DNA from: Legionella qingyii
Lineage (GTDB): Bacteria > Pseudomonadota > Gammaproteobacteria > Legionellales > Legionellaceae
Direction of reading: 5' to 3'
Assembly: GCF_003184185.1 (NCBI RefSeq)
Contig: NZ_QHJG01000003.1
Location: forward strand, 124,001-188,000
DNA: 64,000 nt
Shown here piece after piece: positions 57,471 through 64,000 of the stretch (its first letter is position 1; the number at the start of each line of letters is the position of its first letter). The notes under the pieces were generated by a model that made no database searches, had not been told where the DNA came from, and worked only from the letters and a program-made list of their open reading frames with translations. A program made the position numbers and the translations under genes.

Positions 57471-60053
57471 ATGAAAAGTTCTGAAATTAGAAAAGCATTT
57501 TTTGATTATTTCACACAACGTGGTCATCAACTAGTGGAATCCAGCTCCTTAATTCCTGCTAATGATCCTACTTTATTGTTTACTAATGCGGGTATGGTGC
57601 AATTTAAGGATTTATTTTTAGGACTTGAAACACGTTCTTATCAGCGAGCGGTTACTGCCCAACGTTGTGTACGCGCAGGTGGTAAACACAATGATTTGGA
57701 AAATGTGGGGTATACAGCAAGACACCATACATTTTTTGAAATGTTGGGTAATTTTAGTTTCGGTGATTATTTTAAGCGAGAAGCAATAAAATTTGCTTGG
57801 GAATTTTTAACTCAAGTTCTGCATTTGCCCGAAGAGCGTTTGTGGGTGACAGTTTATAAAGAAGATCAAGAAGCAGAGGATATTTGGTTAAAAGAAATGA
57901 ATGTTTCGGCTGCGCGTTTCTCACGTTGTGGAGAAAAAGATAATTTCTGGTCTATGGGGGATACAGGCCCTTGTGGTCCATGCACCGAGATTTTTTACGA
58001 TCATGGTCCTGATATTCCAGGTGGTCCTCCAGGAAGTCCTGATGAAGACGGGGATCGATATATTGAAATTTGGAACCTGGTATTCATGCAATTTAATCGG
58101 GATAAAGATGGGAATTTGCATCCGCTACCCAAACCATCTGTAGATACAGGTATGGGACTTGAGCGACTCGCTGCCGTAGTTCAAGGTGTTCACAGCAATT
58201 ATGAAATAGACAGTTTCCAGTATTTAATTCAATCGACAGCAAAACTTGGAACTATTACCAATTTAAACCACACTTCGTTAAAGGTAATTGCGGATCATAT
58301 TCGTTCTTGTTCCTTTTTAATCGCTGATGGAGTGATTCCTGGTAATGAAGGACGCGGGTATGTGCTTAGAAGAATTATTAGAAGGGCAATAAGACATGGT
58401 AATAAGTTAGGCTTGCCAACTCCGTTTTTTTCACAATTAGTAGAACCTTTAATTACAGTTATGGGCGATGCTTATCCTGAATTGATAAAATCTAAAGCCC
58501 ATATAGAAAAAATCCTCAACCAGGAAGAAAATCAGTTTGCCCGCACGCTTGATCAGGGATTACGTCTATTGCAAGAGCAAATGCATTCTCTTGGTGGCCA
58601 CGAAATATCAGGGGAAATCGCATTTAAACTGTATGATACCTACGGTTTTCCTGTCGATTTGACTGCTGATATAGCTCGAGAGCAAGGCCTCTACGTGGAT
58701 ATGGATGGCTTCAATCAATTGATGCAACAGCAAAGAGAGCAGTCTCAGGCTGCCAGTCAGTTCAGCGTGGATTATAGTACTACTGCTCAATTGGATTACC
58801 AATCTAATTTTCATGGTTATGAACAAAACGAAACAGAAGCAAAAATTATTGCTTTGCTTCTAGAAGGAAATGAAGTTGATGCCTTAAGTCAAGGTACGAA
58901 AGGAGCTGTAGTTCTGGATCACACCCCTTTTTATGCGGAAAGTGGGGGGCAAGTAGGGGATAAGGGAATATTAATAAGTACAGGTTTTCGTTTTCGTGTC
59001 GATGATACGCAAAAAAAAGGTCAAGCCATAGTACATTATGGTGAAGTAGTGGAAGGTTCAGCGACCTTGAATCAGTTGCTGAAAGCAGAAATAGATAACG
59101 AGCGCCGAGAAGCAATTCGTATAAATCATACCGCAACTCATTTATTGCATGCTGCTTTAAAAACAGTAGTCGGACCACAAGTCCAGCAAAAGGGTTCATT
59201 GGTTGATGCAGAGCGAGCACGCTTTGACTTTTCTCATTTTGAATCATTGACCACAGAACAAATTAAAGAAATTGAATTATTAGTTAATGATCAAATTCGA
59301 GCCAACAACGAAGTTGTAACTCAACTCATGGATATTGATTCTGCCAAAAAAAGTGGTGCAGTTGCTCTGTTCGGAGAAAAATATACCGATAAGGTACGTG
59401 TATTATCTATGGGTGAGTTTTCTAAGGAGCTTTGTGGTGGAACTCACGCACGGAGGACAGGTGATATCGGGTTGTTTAAAATTGTTGCTGAATACGGAAT
59501 TGCAAGTGGTGTAAGACGTATAGAGATGGTAACAGGTCGTTATGCGTTAGTTTGGGTTAATGAACAACAGTCACTTTTAAGTGAGTTGGCGTCATTGTTA
59601 AAAACCACAACGAATAACTTACCGGACAAGATAGGACAGCTTATCGCTGAACATAGAGGTTTAGAAAAAGAAATTGCCAAATTACAAAGTGAGAAAGCAC
59701 AAAAATCAGGAGCAGATCTGGCAAATGAAGTAGAACAAATCAATGGAATCAGTCTATTGGTAAAACAATTGGAAGGTGTTGATAGCCAAACCATGCGTAC
59801 AACCTTAGATCAACTGAAATCCAGACTTGATTCAGCTGTAATTGTTTTATTTACAGTGGATCAAAATAAAATGAATGTGATTGCTGGTGTAAGTAAGGGT
59901 ATTTTAGGGAAAGCACCTACTGCGGCTACATTGGTAAAACATCTCTGTGGAAAGGGCGGGGGGCGTGATGATATGGCTCAGGGAGGAGGGGTTTTGCCGC
60001 CTGATTTGGATAATAAGATAGAAGAAATTAGAGAGATGGTACGCCATTCATAA
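57471..60053 (+). CDS. alaS: Alanyl-tRNA synthetase
   Basis: Charges tRNA-Ala. The 860-residue protein starts [20 protein letters not shown] with class II motif 1 region ([17 protein letters not shown]), [36 protein letters not shown] (motif 2) and [10 protein letters not shown] (motif 3), then the editing domain with zinc ligands [11 protein letters not shown] and [13 protein letters not shown], and the C-Ala domain ending [14 protein letters not shown]. Length and all modules are normal. recA-recX-alaS order is conserved in gammaproteobacteria. Confidence 0.99.
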   Translation: MKSSEIRKAFFDYFTQRGHQLVESSSLIPANDPTLLFTNAGMVQFKDLFLGLETRSYQRAVTAQRCVRAGGKHNDLENVGYTARHHTFFEMLGNFSFGDYFKREAIKFAWEFLTQVLHLPEERLWVTVYKEDQEAEDIWLKEMNVSAARFSRCGEKDNFWSMGDTGPCGPCTEIFYDHGPDIPGGPPGSPDEDGDRYIEIWNLVFMQFNRDKDGNLHPLPKPSVDTGMGLERLAAVVQGVHSNYEIDSFQYLIQSTAKLGTITNLNHTSLKVIADHIRSCSFLIADGVIPGNEGRGYVLRRIIRRAIRHGNKLGLPTPFFSQLVEPLITVMGDAYPELIKSKAHIEKILNQEENQFARTLDQGLRLLQEQMHSLGGHEISGEIAFKLYDTYGFPVDLTADIAREQGLYVDMDGFNQLMQQQREQSQAASQFSVDYSTTAQLDYQSNFHGYEQNETEAKIIALLLEGNEVDALSQGTKGAVVLDHTPFYAESGGQVGDKGILISTGFRFRVDDTQKKGQAIVHYGEVVEGSATLNQLLKAEIDNERREAIRINHTATHLLHAALKTVVGPQVQQKGSLVDAERARFDFSHFESLTTEQIKEIELLVNDQIRANNEVVTQLMDIDSAKKSGAVALFGEKYTDKVRVLSMGEFSKELCGGTHARRTGDIGLFKIVAEYGIASGVRRIEMVTGRYALVWVNEQQSLLSELASLLKTTTNNLPDKIGQLIAEHRGLEKEIAKLQSEKAQKSGADLANEVEQINGISLLVKQLEGVDSQTMRTTLDQLKSRLDSAVIVLFTVDQNKMNVIAGVSKGILGKAPTAATLVKHLCGKGGGRDDMAQGGGVLPPDLDNKIEEIREMVRHS

Positions 60054-60065
60054 ATGATATCGTAC

Positions 60066-60159
60066 TACCCACTAAGTTTTATACGGCGTTCCAAGTTCAC
60101 ACGGCTTCAGTCATGTACTATTATGTACACTCCTGGCCTTGTCTAAGACATAGTGGGTA
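60066..60159. repeat. 94-bp segment bounded by inverted TACCCACTA
   Basis: TACCCACTA at 60066 and TAGTGGGTA at 60151 are exact 9-bp complements. The interior has a TGTACTATTATGTACA-like palindrome and no ORF. Possibly a small mobile remnant or the alaS transcript end; a short GCCTGG/CCAGGC stem follows at 60174. Confidence 0.4.
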
Positions 60160-60234
60160 ATGCTATTTTATGCTGCCTGGATTTTTCTCCACCAGGCTAA
60201 TTATCTGTAAAGTAATCATACATAAGGAGATGGC

Positions 60235-60618
60235 ATGAGTTTTTTACAAGAGTTTAAACAATTTGCTATAAAAGGGAATGTAATTGATCTTTCTGTTGCT
60301 GTGGTTATTGGTGCGGCATTTGGCAAAATTATTAGCTCATTAGTTAGCGGCATTGTGATGCCTTTAATTGGCTTATTATTAGGTGGAATTAATGTCGCAA
60401 ATAAAACGTTTTCCGTCGGTGATGCGATTGTAAAATGGGGAGAATTTCTCCAGGCCGTGATTGATTTTACAATCATTTCATTTTCAATTTTTGTAGCAAT
60501 TAAAGCACTTTCTTTATTAAGAAAAAAGGAAGAAAAGCAAGAAAAACCAACTAGAGAAGAAACATTATTAACTGAAATTCGTGATTTATTGAAGGAGCAG
60601 GGTGCAAAAAGCGAATAA
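60235..60618 (+). CDS. mscL: Large-conductance mechanosensitive channel
   Basis: Inner-membrane osmotic release valve, 127 residues. The N-terminal amphipathic FLQEFKQFAIKGNVIDLSVAVVIGAAFGKIISSLVSG is the MscL signature (pore-lining TM1); TM2 is DFTIISFSIFVAIKALSLLRKK, and the C-terminal charged bundle reads EEKQEKPTREETLLTEIRDLLK. AAGGAGATGGC precedes the ATG. Length is normal. Confidence 0.97.
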   Translation: MSFLQEFKQFAIKGNVIDLSVAVVIGAAFGKIISSLVSGIVMPLIGLLLGGINVANKTFSVGDAIVKWGEFLQAVIDFTIISFSIFVAIKALSLLRKKEEKQEKPTREETLLTEIRDLLKEQGAKSE

Positions 60619-60646
60619 TTTTTTGTAGCAAAATTCGTATTGTTTG

Positions 60647-60718
60647 TAGCCTGGATGCAGCGAAACCTTGGTTAATAAGGTTTCAGAACCCCGGGTTAGC
60701 TTTGCAGTACCCAGGCTA
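60647..60718. repeat. CCTGG-family palindrome with TAGCCTGG / CCAGGCTA ends
   Basis: TAGCCTGG (60647-60654) and CCAGGCTA (60711-60718) are exact complements, with inner arms AACCTT / AAGGTT. Downstream of mscL; family of 11287-11360, here in a diverged form. Confidence 0.6.
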
Positions 60719-60825
60719 TGTAAATTTCATGATTTTTTTACTCCACTGTTGCCTCAAAATGAAAGGTTATCGAAAGCCTTATTCGTTATCAAAGACTCCT
60801 AAGTATCTGTAAATCTGCTATAATT

Positions 60826-60834
60826 TTAAACAAG
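60826..60834 (+). promoter_or_regulatory. Extended -10 promoter of the 65-residue membrane gene
   Basis: TGCTATAAT contains a perfect TATAAT with a TG extension, 24 bp before the start codon at 60858; no clear -35 hexamer. Confidence 0.6.
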
Positions 60835-60857
60835 AATCATCATTAATAAGGATAGTT

Positions 60858-61055
60858 ATGACTGGGCTCTTGAATTTAATTGCTGTTATTGTTGTCTTTG
60901 GGGTGGTTTTATGGCTAATCGATACTTTTATACCTATGCCACCATCAATTAAAAGCTTGTTAAATGTACTCGTTCTTATTATTTTAGTTATCTATATTTT
61001 ACAATTTTTTGGCTTGATAAAAACAATTTTACCTATGATTAAGATTTTTAAATAA
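60858..61055 (+). CDS. Small Thivi_2564-like membrane protein
   Basis: A 65-residue protein with two hydrophobic helices, LNLIAVIVVFGVVLWLIDTF and LLNVLVLIILVIYILQFF, joined by IPMPPSIKSL. This two-helix layout and the W-x-D-x-x-IPM loop match the small Thivi_2564-type membrane family found across gammaproteobacteria; function of that family is unknown. AAGGATAGTT precedes the ATG. Membrane topology is the only safe prediction. Confidence 0.85.
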   Translation: MTGLLNLIAVIVVFGVVLWLIDTFIPMPPSIKSLLNVLVLIILVIYILQFFGLIKTILPMIKIFK

Positions 61056-61447
61056 ATCAATCAAATAATTGGTTTGCAGTTCAGCTAGATCTGGGATTTG
61101 GAGTAACCGCTCACACCTATTTGAAAATAATTAAGTAGCTGAGCTTAACATTTTGAAGTCTAGCATGGATACTTAGAGTTCTATAGCTGGACTTCATAAG
61201 CACTGTACCAGCCTACTCACGACCAATCAACGTTTCCCTGAGTTTTCGGCATGCGTGCGTGACTAAAGACAGAGCTGTTATTTAGCCTATAGCCTCAATG
61301 ATTTTAGGAGGCGACTTAATGATAAATGGCACCAATAAACTAAACCCGGTCAAACAAGCATTTAGCAATTGGTGAGCCATCGTCAAACTATTGACCGCTA
61401 TATTTTATGATCAAACTGTACTTGATTTTTGATGTTACTTAATAACT
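61056..61447. other. Intergenic region with hairpin and an 18-codon ORF
   Basis: A 392-bp stretch without a normal gene. At 61155-61195 GAAGTCTAGC and GCTGGACTTC form a 10-bp stem with one mismatch and a 21-base loop. At 61319-61375 an 18-codon plus-strand ORF has a perfect AGGAGG ribosome site. Otherwise nothing is recognised. Confidence 0.5.
61319..61375 (+). CDS. 18-codon micro-ORF with strong ribosome site
   Basis: Encodes MINGTNKLNPVKQAFSNW followed by TGA. AGGAGG at 61306-61311, seven bases before ATG, is one of the best ribosome sites in the window. After the stop the frame remains open (AIVKLLTAIFYDQTVLDF), so a truncated or decayed gene is an alternative. No family recognised. Confidence 0.3.
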   Translation: MINGTNKLNPVKQAFSNW

Positions 61448-61858
61448 TTAGTTACTCTTGGTACACGTTGTAGTGCCAGTATCTTTTCCAGATTGAGATA
61501 TCCAGTTGCCTTGTAAAGATCCGTCTTGTTTTAATGTAATGGACAATATACCCGAAATCGTGTTATCTACGGCCCCCCAAAAAGAAGTGCTCATAAAATT
61601 ATTAATATTTGAACCCATTAATCCTGTACCATACAGTACTGGATTACCCGTGTTATCATCCCATTCAGAATTGTAAGTATCGCCAGTTTTCGATATGGTA
61701 AGAGAAAAACTCTTATTATCTAATAAAGAGCCATTCCATTGACATTTATAATTTCCTTCAATGGATTGAGATGTGCTGGCCGTCATATTGTCAGCATAAG
61801 CTGTGGTGATAATGAAATATAATATGGCTGTTAAAGAGATATCTACCAATGCTTTCAT
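61448..61858 (-). CDS. Exported small protein, tandem paralogue B
   Basis: A 136-residue protein from ATG 61858 with AAGGAG upstream (TTTGTT spacer), a signal peptide (LTAILYFIITTAYA) and a mature beta-rich domain: SIEGNYKCQWNGSLLDNKSFSLTISKTGDTYNSEWDD, ending with QDGSLQGNWISQSGKDTGTTTC. It is paralogous to the next gene: both have GNY-C/GTY-C, a DGSL-G-W / DGTLEGKW strand and a terminal cysteine. The frame opens at 62104 through the neighbour's stop, but that adds no signal peptide. Function unknown. Confidence 0.85.
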   Translation of the reverse strand: MKALVDISLTAILYFIITTAYADNMTASTSQSIEGNYKCQWNGSLLDNKSFSLTISKTGDTYNSEWDDNTGNPVLYGTGLMGSNINNFMSTSFWGAVDNTISGILSITLKQDGSLQGNWISQSGKDTGTTTCTKSN

Positions 61859-61898
61859 AACAAACTCCTTTTTGTTAATGACTGATGCACATGCCACT

Positions 61899-62339
61899 TT
61901 ATGATGATTTTTTACAACTAATAGTGGCGGCTTGATTCTTATTACTTTGTGCCCACTTGCCTTCCAAAGTACCATCTGGTTTGATGATGATGTATTGGGC
62001 AAAAATAGTCGTCGGATCTTTAGACCACCAAAATAAAAATGAGAATGCATTATTCTGCTCTTTATTTTGTAAACCAATTCCAACAAGGCTTGGTGTGGTG
62101 TCATTCATTCCTTTTTTCGACATTCTATAACTATTGTTACTCCCTTTTTTTATAGTAAGGTATTCTGTGCCATCTGGCGGTGTAGAAAAAGGATCATGGA
62201 AATTGCATACATAGGTACCTGAAATGTCTGTCGTTGAAGTTTGAGTTATGGACGTATCTGCAAAAGCAGTCGATAAAAATGATAGACAACTCAATGTTCC
62301 TAGCATCATTGTGAGTGAAATCCTATTCATAGAGATCAT
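61899..62339 (-). CDS. Exported small protein, tandem paralogue A
   Basis: A 146-residue protein starting ATG 62339 with AGGAG six bases upstream and a signal peptide ending STAFA. The mature part, DISGTYVCNFHDPFSTPPDGTEYLTIKKGSNNSYRMSKKG..., carries two cysteines (CNFHD and terminal ISCKKSS) that could bond, and the strand PDGTLEGKWAQSNKNQAATI. It lies 40 bp before its paralogue. A small beta-barrel or lipocalin-like fold is plausible. Upstream, TATAAT on the minus strand near 62416 is a possible -10 box. Confidence 0.86.
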   Translation of the reverse strand: MISMNRISLTMMLGTLSCLSFLSTAFADTSITQTSTTDISGTYVCNFHDPFSTPPDGTEYLTIKKGSNNSYRMSKKGMNDTTPSLVGIGLQNKEQNNAFSFLFWWSKDPTTIFAQYIIIKPDGTLEGKWAQSNKNQAATISCKKSS

Positions 62340-62588
62340 AAAAAACTCCTTTTATTTATTTCATAATCTGTCCAAAATCTCTGCATTTATAAATTGAGTT
62401 ATACATATTATAGATGATCTATCACGATCTTGTAGCGCTATAATTACAATCAACCCTTCTTTTTTGTAACCTGGAACTTTTCCTGAAGATTTCAACTGAC
62501 TAAGAGAGCAGGTGCTTGCAATCTGGGGTTCTTCTGCCTTATTAAGGAACACTTCAATATGTTGCATCAAGTGCTATACAAGTCCAGA

Positions 62589-63587
62589 TTATTTCAACAT
62601 CATAATTTTTGCAGTTTCAGCTTTTTCAAATAACTCTTCTATTTTGGAGTCAATTGGAAAATTGTTGCTTTTACAGCTATCAAGATAGATTTGCTTTGGG
62701 GTGTAACCTAAATCATCTTCTAATGTAGCATTTGCTCCATTTTCCAAGAGGAATTCAATCCATAAATCCTTTCGACTGGCTGCCGCATGATGCAAAGCGG
62801 TCTTACAATAAAAGTCCATAGCATCTATTTGAGCGTTATATCTAAGAAGAAGAGTAGCAATTTGTTTCGTCTCTGCATTACAGTGTTGATTTAAAATTAA
62901 TCCCATAAGTGGAGATTTAGTATTTTTTCCCCCTTGATTGGGATTAACATTATTCTTAAGCATCCGTTCAATCATGGGGATAATAGCAGAAAGATCTGTA
63001 TACTTATAAAGACACATATTTTTATTAGCACAATAATGATATAAATTTTTGCAAAAAGAAAATTGTCTGTACGCCTCACTTGGATATATTATTGTGGACT
63101 TATTTAAGTCCATCTCTTTTGCTTGATTTAATTTGATCAAATCTGGATTTTCAGAAGAAATAGCCAGATTTATGTCTTGCAAAAGCGATGCAGAAATGTA
63201 TTTTTGTTTATATAAAATATTCAAAATGGCTCTTAGCTTCGCTAAATCTATTGATGAAATTTCATAGTTCATATTTTCTTTTTCTAAATCATCATAGCTG
63301 AAACCAAATTCCTCCAGGTATTTTTCAAAAAGTATTGGATTTTTGGGTTTCTGAAAATTAACAGTGAACTGATTATCACCCCTATTGATAATTATAATTT
63401 TATGAAAATTCGCTACTTTATAAAAATGATAAATAAGTATTGCATAGAAAAGCACGAAATCTGTACGCCATCCTGATTCAGGTTCTCTTTTATAGTTGGT
63501 CAAATCAAATGGCGCCTGATCTTGACGAGGAGTTATCTCATCTGGGCTTTGTACAAAAAAGTTGTATTTACTGAGCATGACTGACAT
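62589..63587 (-). CDS. Ankyrin-repeat protein, effector candidate
   Basis: A 332-residue cytosolic protein. The N-terminal 200 residues have no recognised domain; the C-terminal part contains ankyrin units, best seen in DAMDFYCKTALHHAAASRKDLWIEFLLENGANATLEDDLGYTP, preceded by a degenerate unit (KSPLMGLILNQHCNAETKQIATLLLRYNAQID). No signal peptide. The C-terminus EELFEKAETAKIMMLK has glutamates before a hydrophobic tail, resembling Dot/Icm export signals; this is suggestive only. It starts 18 bp after the SDR gene on the same strand, so may be cotranscribed. Confidence 0.85.
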   Translation of the reverse strand: MSVMLSKYNFFVQSPDEITPRQDQAPFDLTNYKREPESGWRTDFVLFYAILIYHFYKVANFHKIIIINRGDNQFTVNFQKPKNPILFEKYLEEFGFSYDDLEKENMNYEISSIDLAKLRAILNILYKQKYISASLLQDINLAISSENPDLIKLNQAKEMDLNKSTIIYPSEAYRQFSFCKNLYHYCANKNMCLYKYTDLSAIIPMIERMLKNNVNPNQGGKNTKSPLMGLILNQHCNAETKQIATLLLRYNAQIDAMDFYCKTALHHAAASRKDLWIEFLLENGANATLEDDLGYTPKQIYLDSCKSNNFPIDSKIEELFEKAETAKIMMLK

Positions 63588-63605
63588 TGACTAATAAGGG
63601 AATCG

Positions 63606-64000
63606 CTAAATTTTACCCATTTTTTTATAAAGAAAGAATGGCAGCCGTTTGATTATTCCCATAATAATTTTCCAGAAATAAGGATAATAAAACATCCTTT
63701 TCTTATGTATCAGGGCGTTCCAACAGGCTTGTGCACAAAGGTCTGGAGGGGCTGCATAAAAAATTCCGGGCAAGCCATAAGTTTGTTTGGTATCAATAAA
63801 ACCCAAGCGAGCAATGGTGATGTGTTGATTAGGACTGGCAGCTTGCTGTAAACCCTGAAGATAAATTTCAATGCTTGCTTTACTTGCTCCATACAGACTG
63901 TTTTTGGCGCGTCCACGACATGCAGCAACAGAACTTAAAAATAATAAATTATATTCTTTTTGCTGACGATTTAAGTAGGTGTGGATCAATAAAGTAGTGG
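63606..64000 (-). CDS. Short-chain dehydrogenase, 5' end beyond the window
   Basis: The C-terminal part (about 131 codons, open to the window edge) of an SDR oxidoreductase. Visible are LLFLSSVAACRGRAKNSLYGASKASIEIYLQGLQ, containing the catalytic Ser and YxxxK, and the following IARLGFIDT strand. The N-terminal NAD(P)-binding glycine motif is off the window. The last segment, FFYPYFWKIIMGIIKRLPFFLYKKMGK, is hydrophobic and basic, typical of SDRs related to membrane-associated members such as DltE-like or decaprenylphosphoryl enzymes. Substrate unknown. Confidence 0.88.
   Translation of the reverse strand, partial: TTLLIHTYLNRQQKEYNLLFLSSVAACRGRAKNSLYGASKASIEIYLQGLQQAASPNQHITIARLGFIDTKQTYGLPGIFYAAPPDLCAQACWNALIHKKRMFYYPYFWKIIMGIIKRLPFFLYKKMGKI

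Noticed and set aside
62361..62570. 69-codon minus-strand ORF between the exported paralogues and the ankyrin gene
   Set aside because: TTG start, no ribosome site and overlap with the likely promoter of the exported gene at 62339.
1..64000. tRNA genes, rRNA, CRISPR arrays or full insertion sequences
   Set aside because: No cloverleaf-like GTTCGA-type loops, regularly spaced repeats or transposase ORFs were noticed on reading both strands; only MITE-like remnants are present. A tRNA-finding program was not available.

Overview
The window looks like a chromosomal segment of a Legionella-type gammaproteobacterium. This rests on the low-GC coding style, a fused aspartokinase/diaminopimelate decarboxylase, a mixture of gammaproteobacterial housekeeping genes (pyrD, msbA-lpxK, hemB, tamAB, mutS, recA-recX-alaS, mscL) and several large cytosolic proteins of the kind exported as Dot/Icm effectors. 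The genus is inferred from gene content and no search was run. I saw no rRNA, tRNA, CRISPR array or complete insertion sequence.

Layout. 1-10,144 (minus strand): a compact leucine/isovalerate catabolic operon, liuA, thiolase, a small membrane protein, liuB, liuC, liuD and liuE, followed by an acetoacetyl-CoA synthetase cut by the left edge. Together they take isovaleryl-CoA to acetyl-CoA, and salvage the acetoacetate. 10,594-17,153 (plus): a methyltransferase-like protein, pyrD, a GNAT protein, msbA-lpxK and an exported protein. 17,290-29,938 (minus): an accessory block with a PAS-GGDEF cyclase, a cytosolic GDSL hydrolase with internal repeats, an MFS transporter, an adenosylhomocysteinase-like protein, a 1487-residue protein whose N-terminus has the Cys-His-Asp layout of YopT-type C58 proteases, and a chimeric gene joining a truncated copy of that N-terminus to a diaminopimelate decarboxylase. 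30,118-30,791 (plus): two small tandem paralogues. 31,084-49,337 (mostly minus): CsiV-like protein, Mrp, an AddA/RecB-like helicase-nuclease, lysAC, fadL (plus), a small exported protein, hemB, tamB-tamA and mutS. 49,587-54,305 (plus): a glutamine-synthetase-like ligase, aldehyde dehydrogenase, iron alcohol dehydrogenase and class I amidotransferase in tight order, best explained as a gamma-glutamyl route for an amino alcohol such as ethanolamine. 54,423-61,055: a lipoprotein, pncC, a 72-residue small protein with a strong promoter, recA-recX, alaS, mscL and a small membrane protein. 61,448-64,000 (minus): two exported paralogues, an ankyrin protein and an SDR cut by the right edge.

Intergenic DNA holds several dispersed palindromes of one family (CCTGGGTGAAGCG type) and three candidate MITEs, one of which has terminal inverted repeats and a 5-bp target duplication. 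The most interesting items are the candidate gamma-glutamyl amino-alcohol operon, the C58-like effector candidate, and the decarboxylase chimera beside it.
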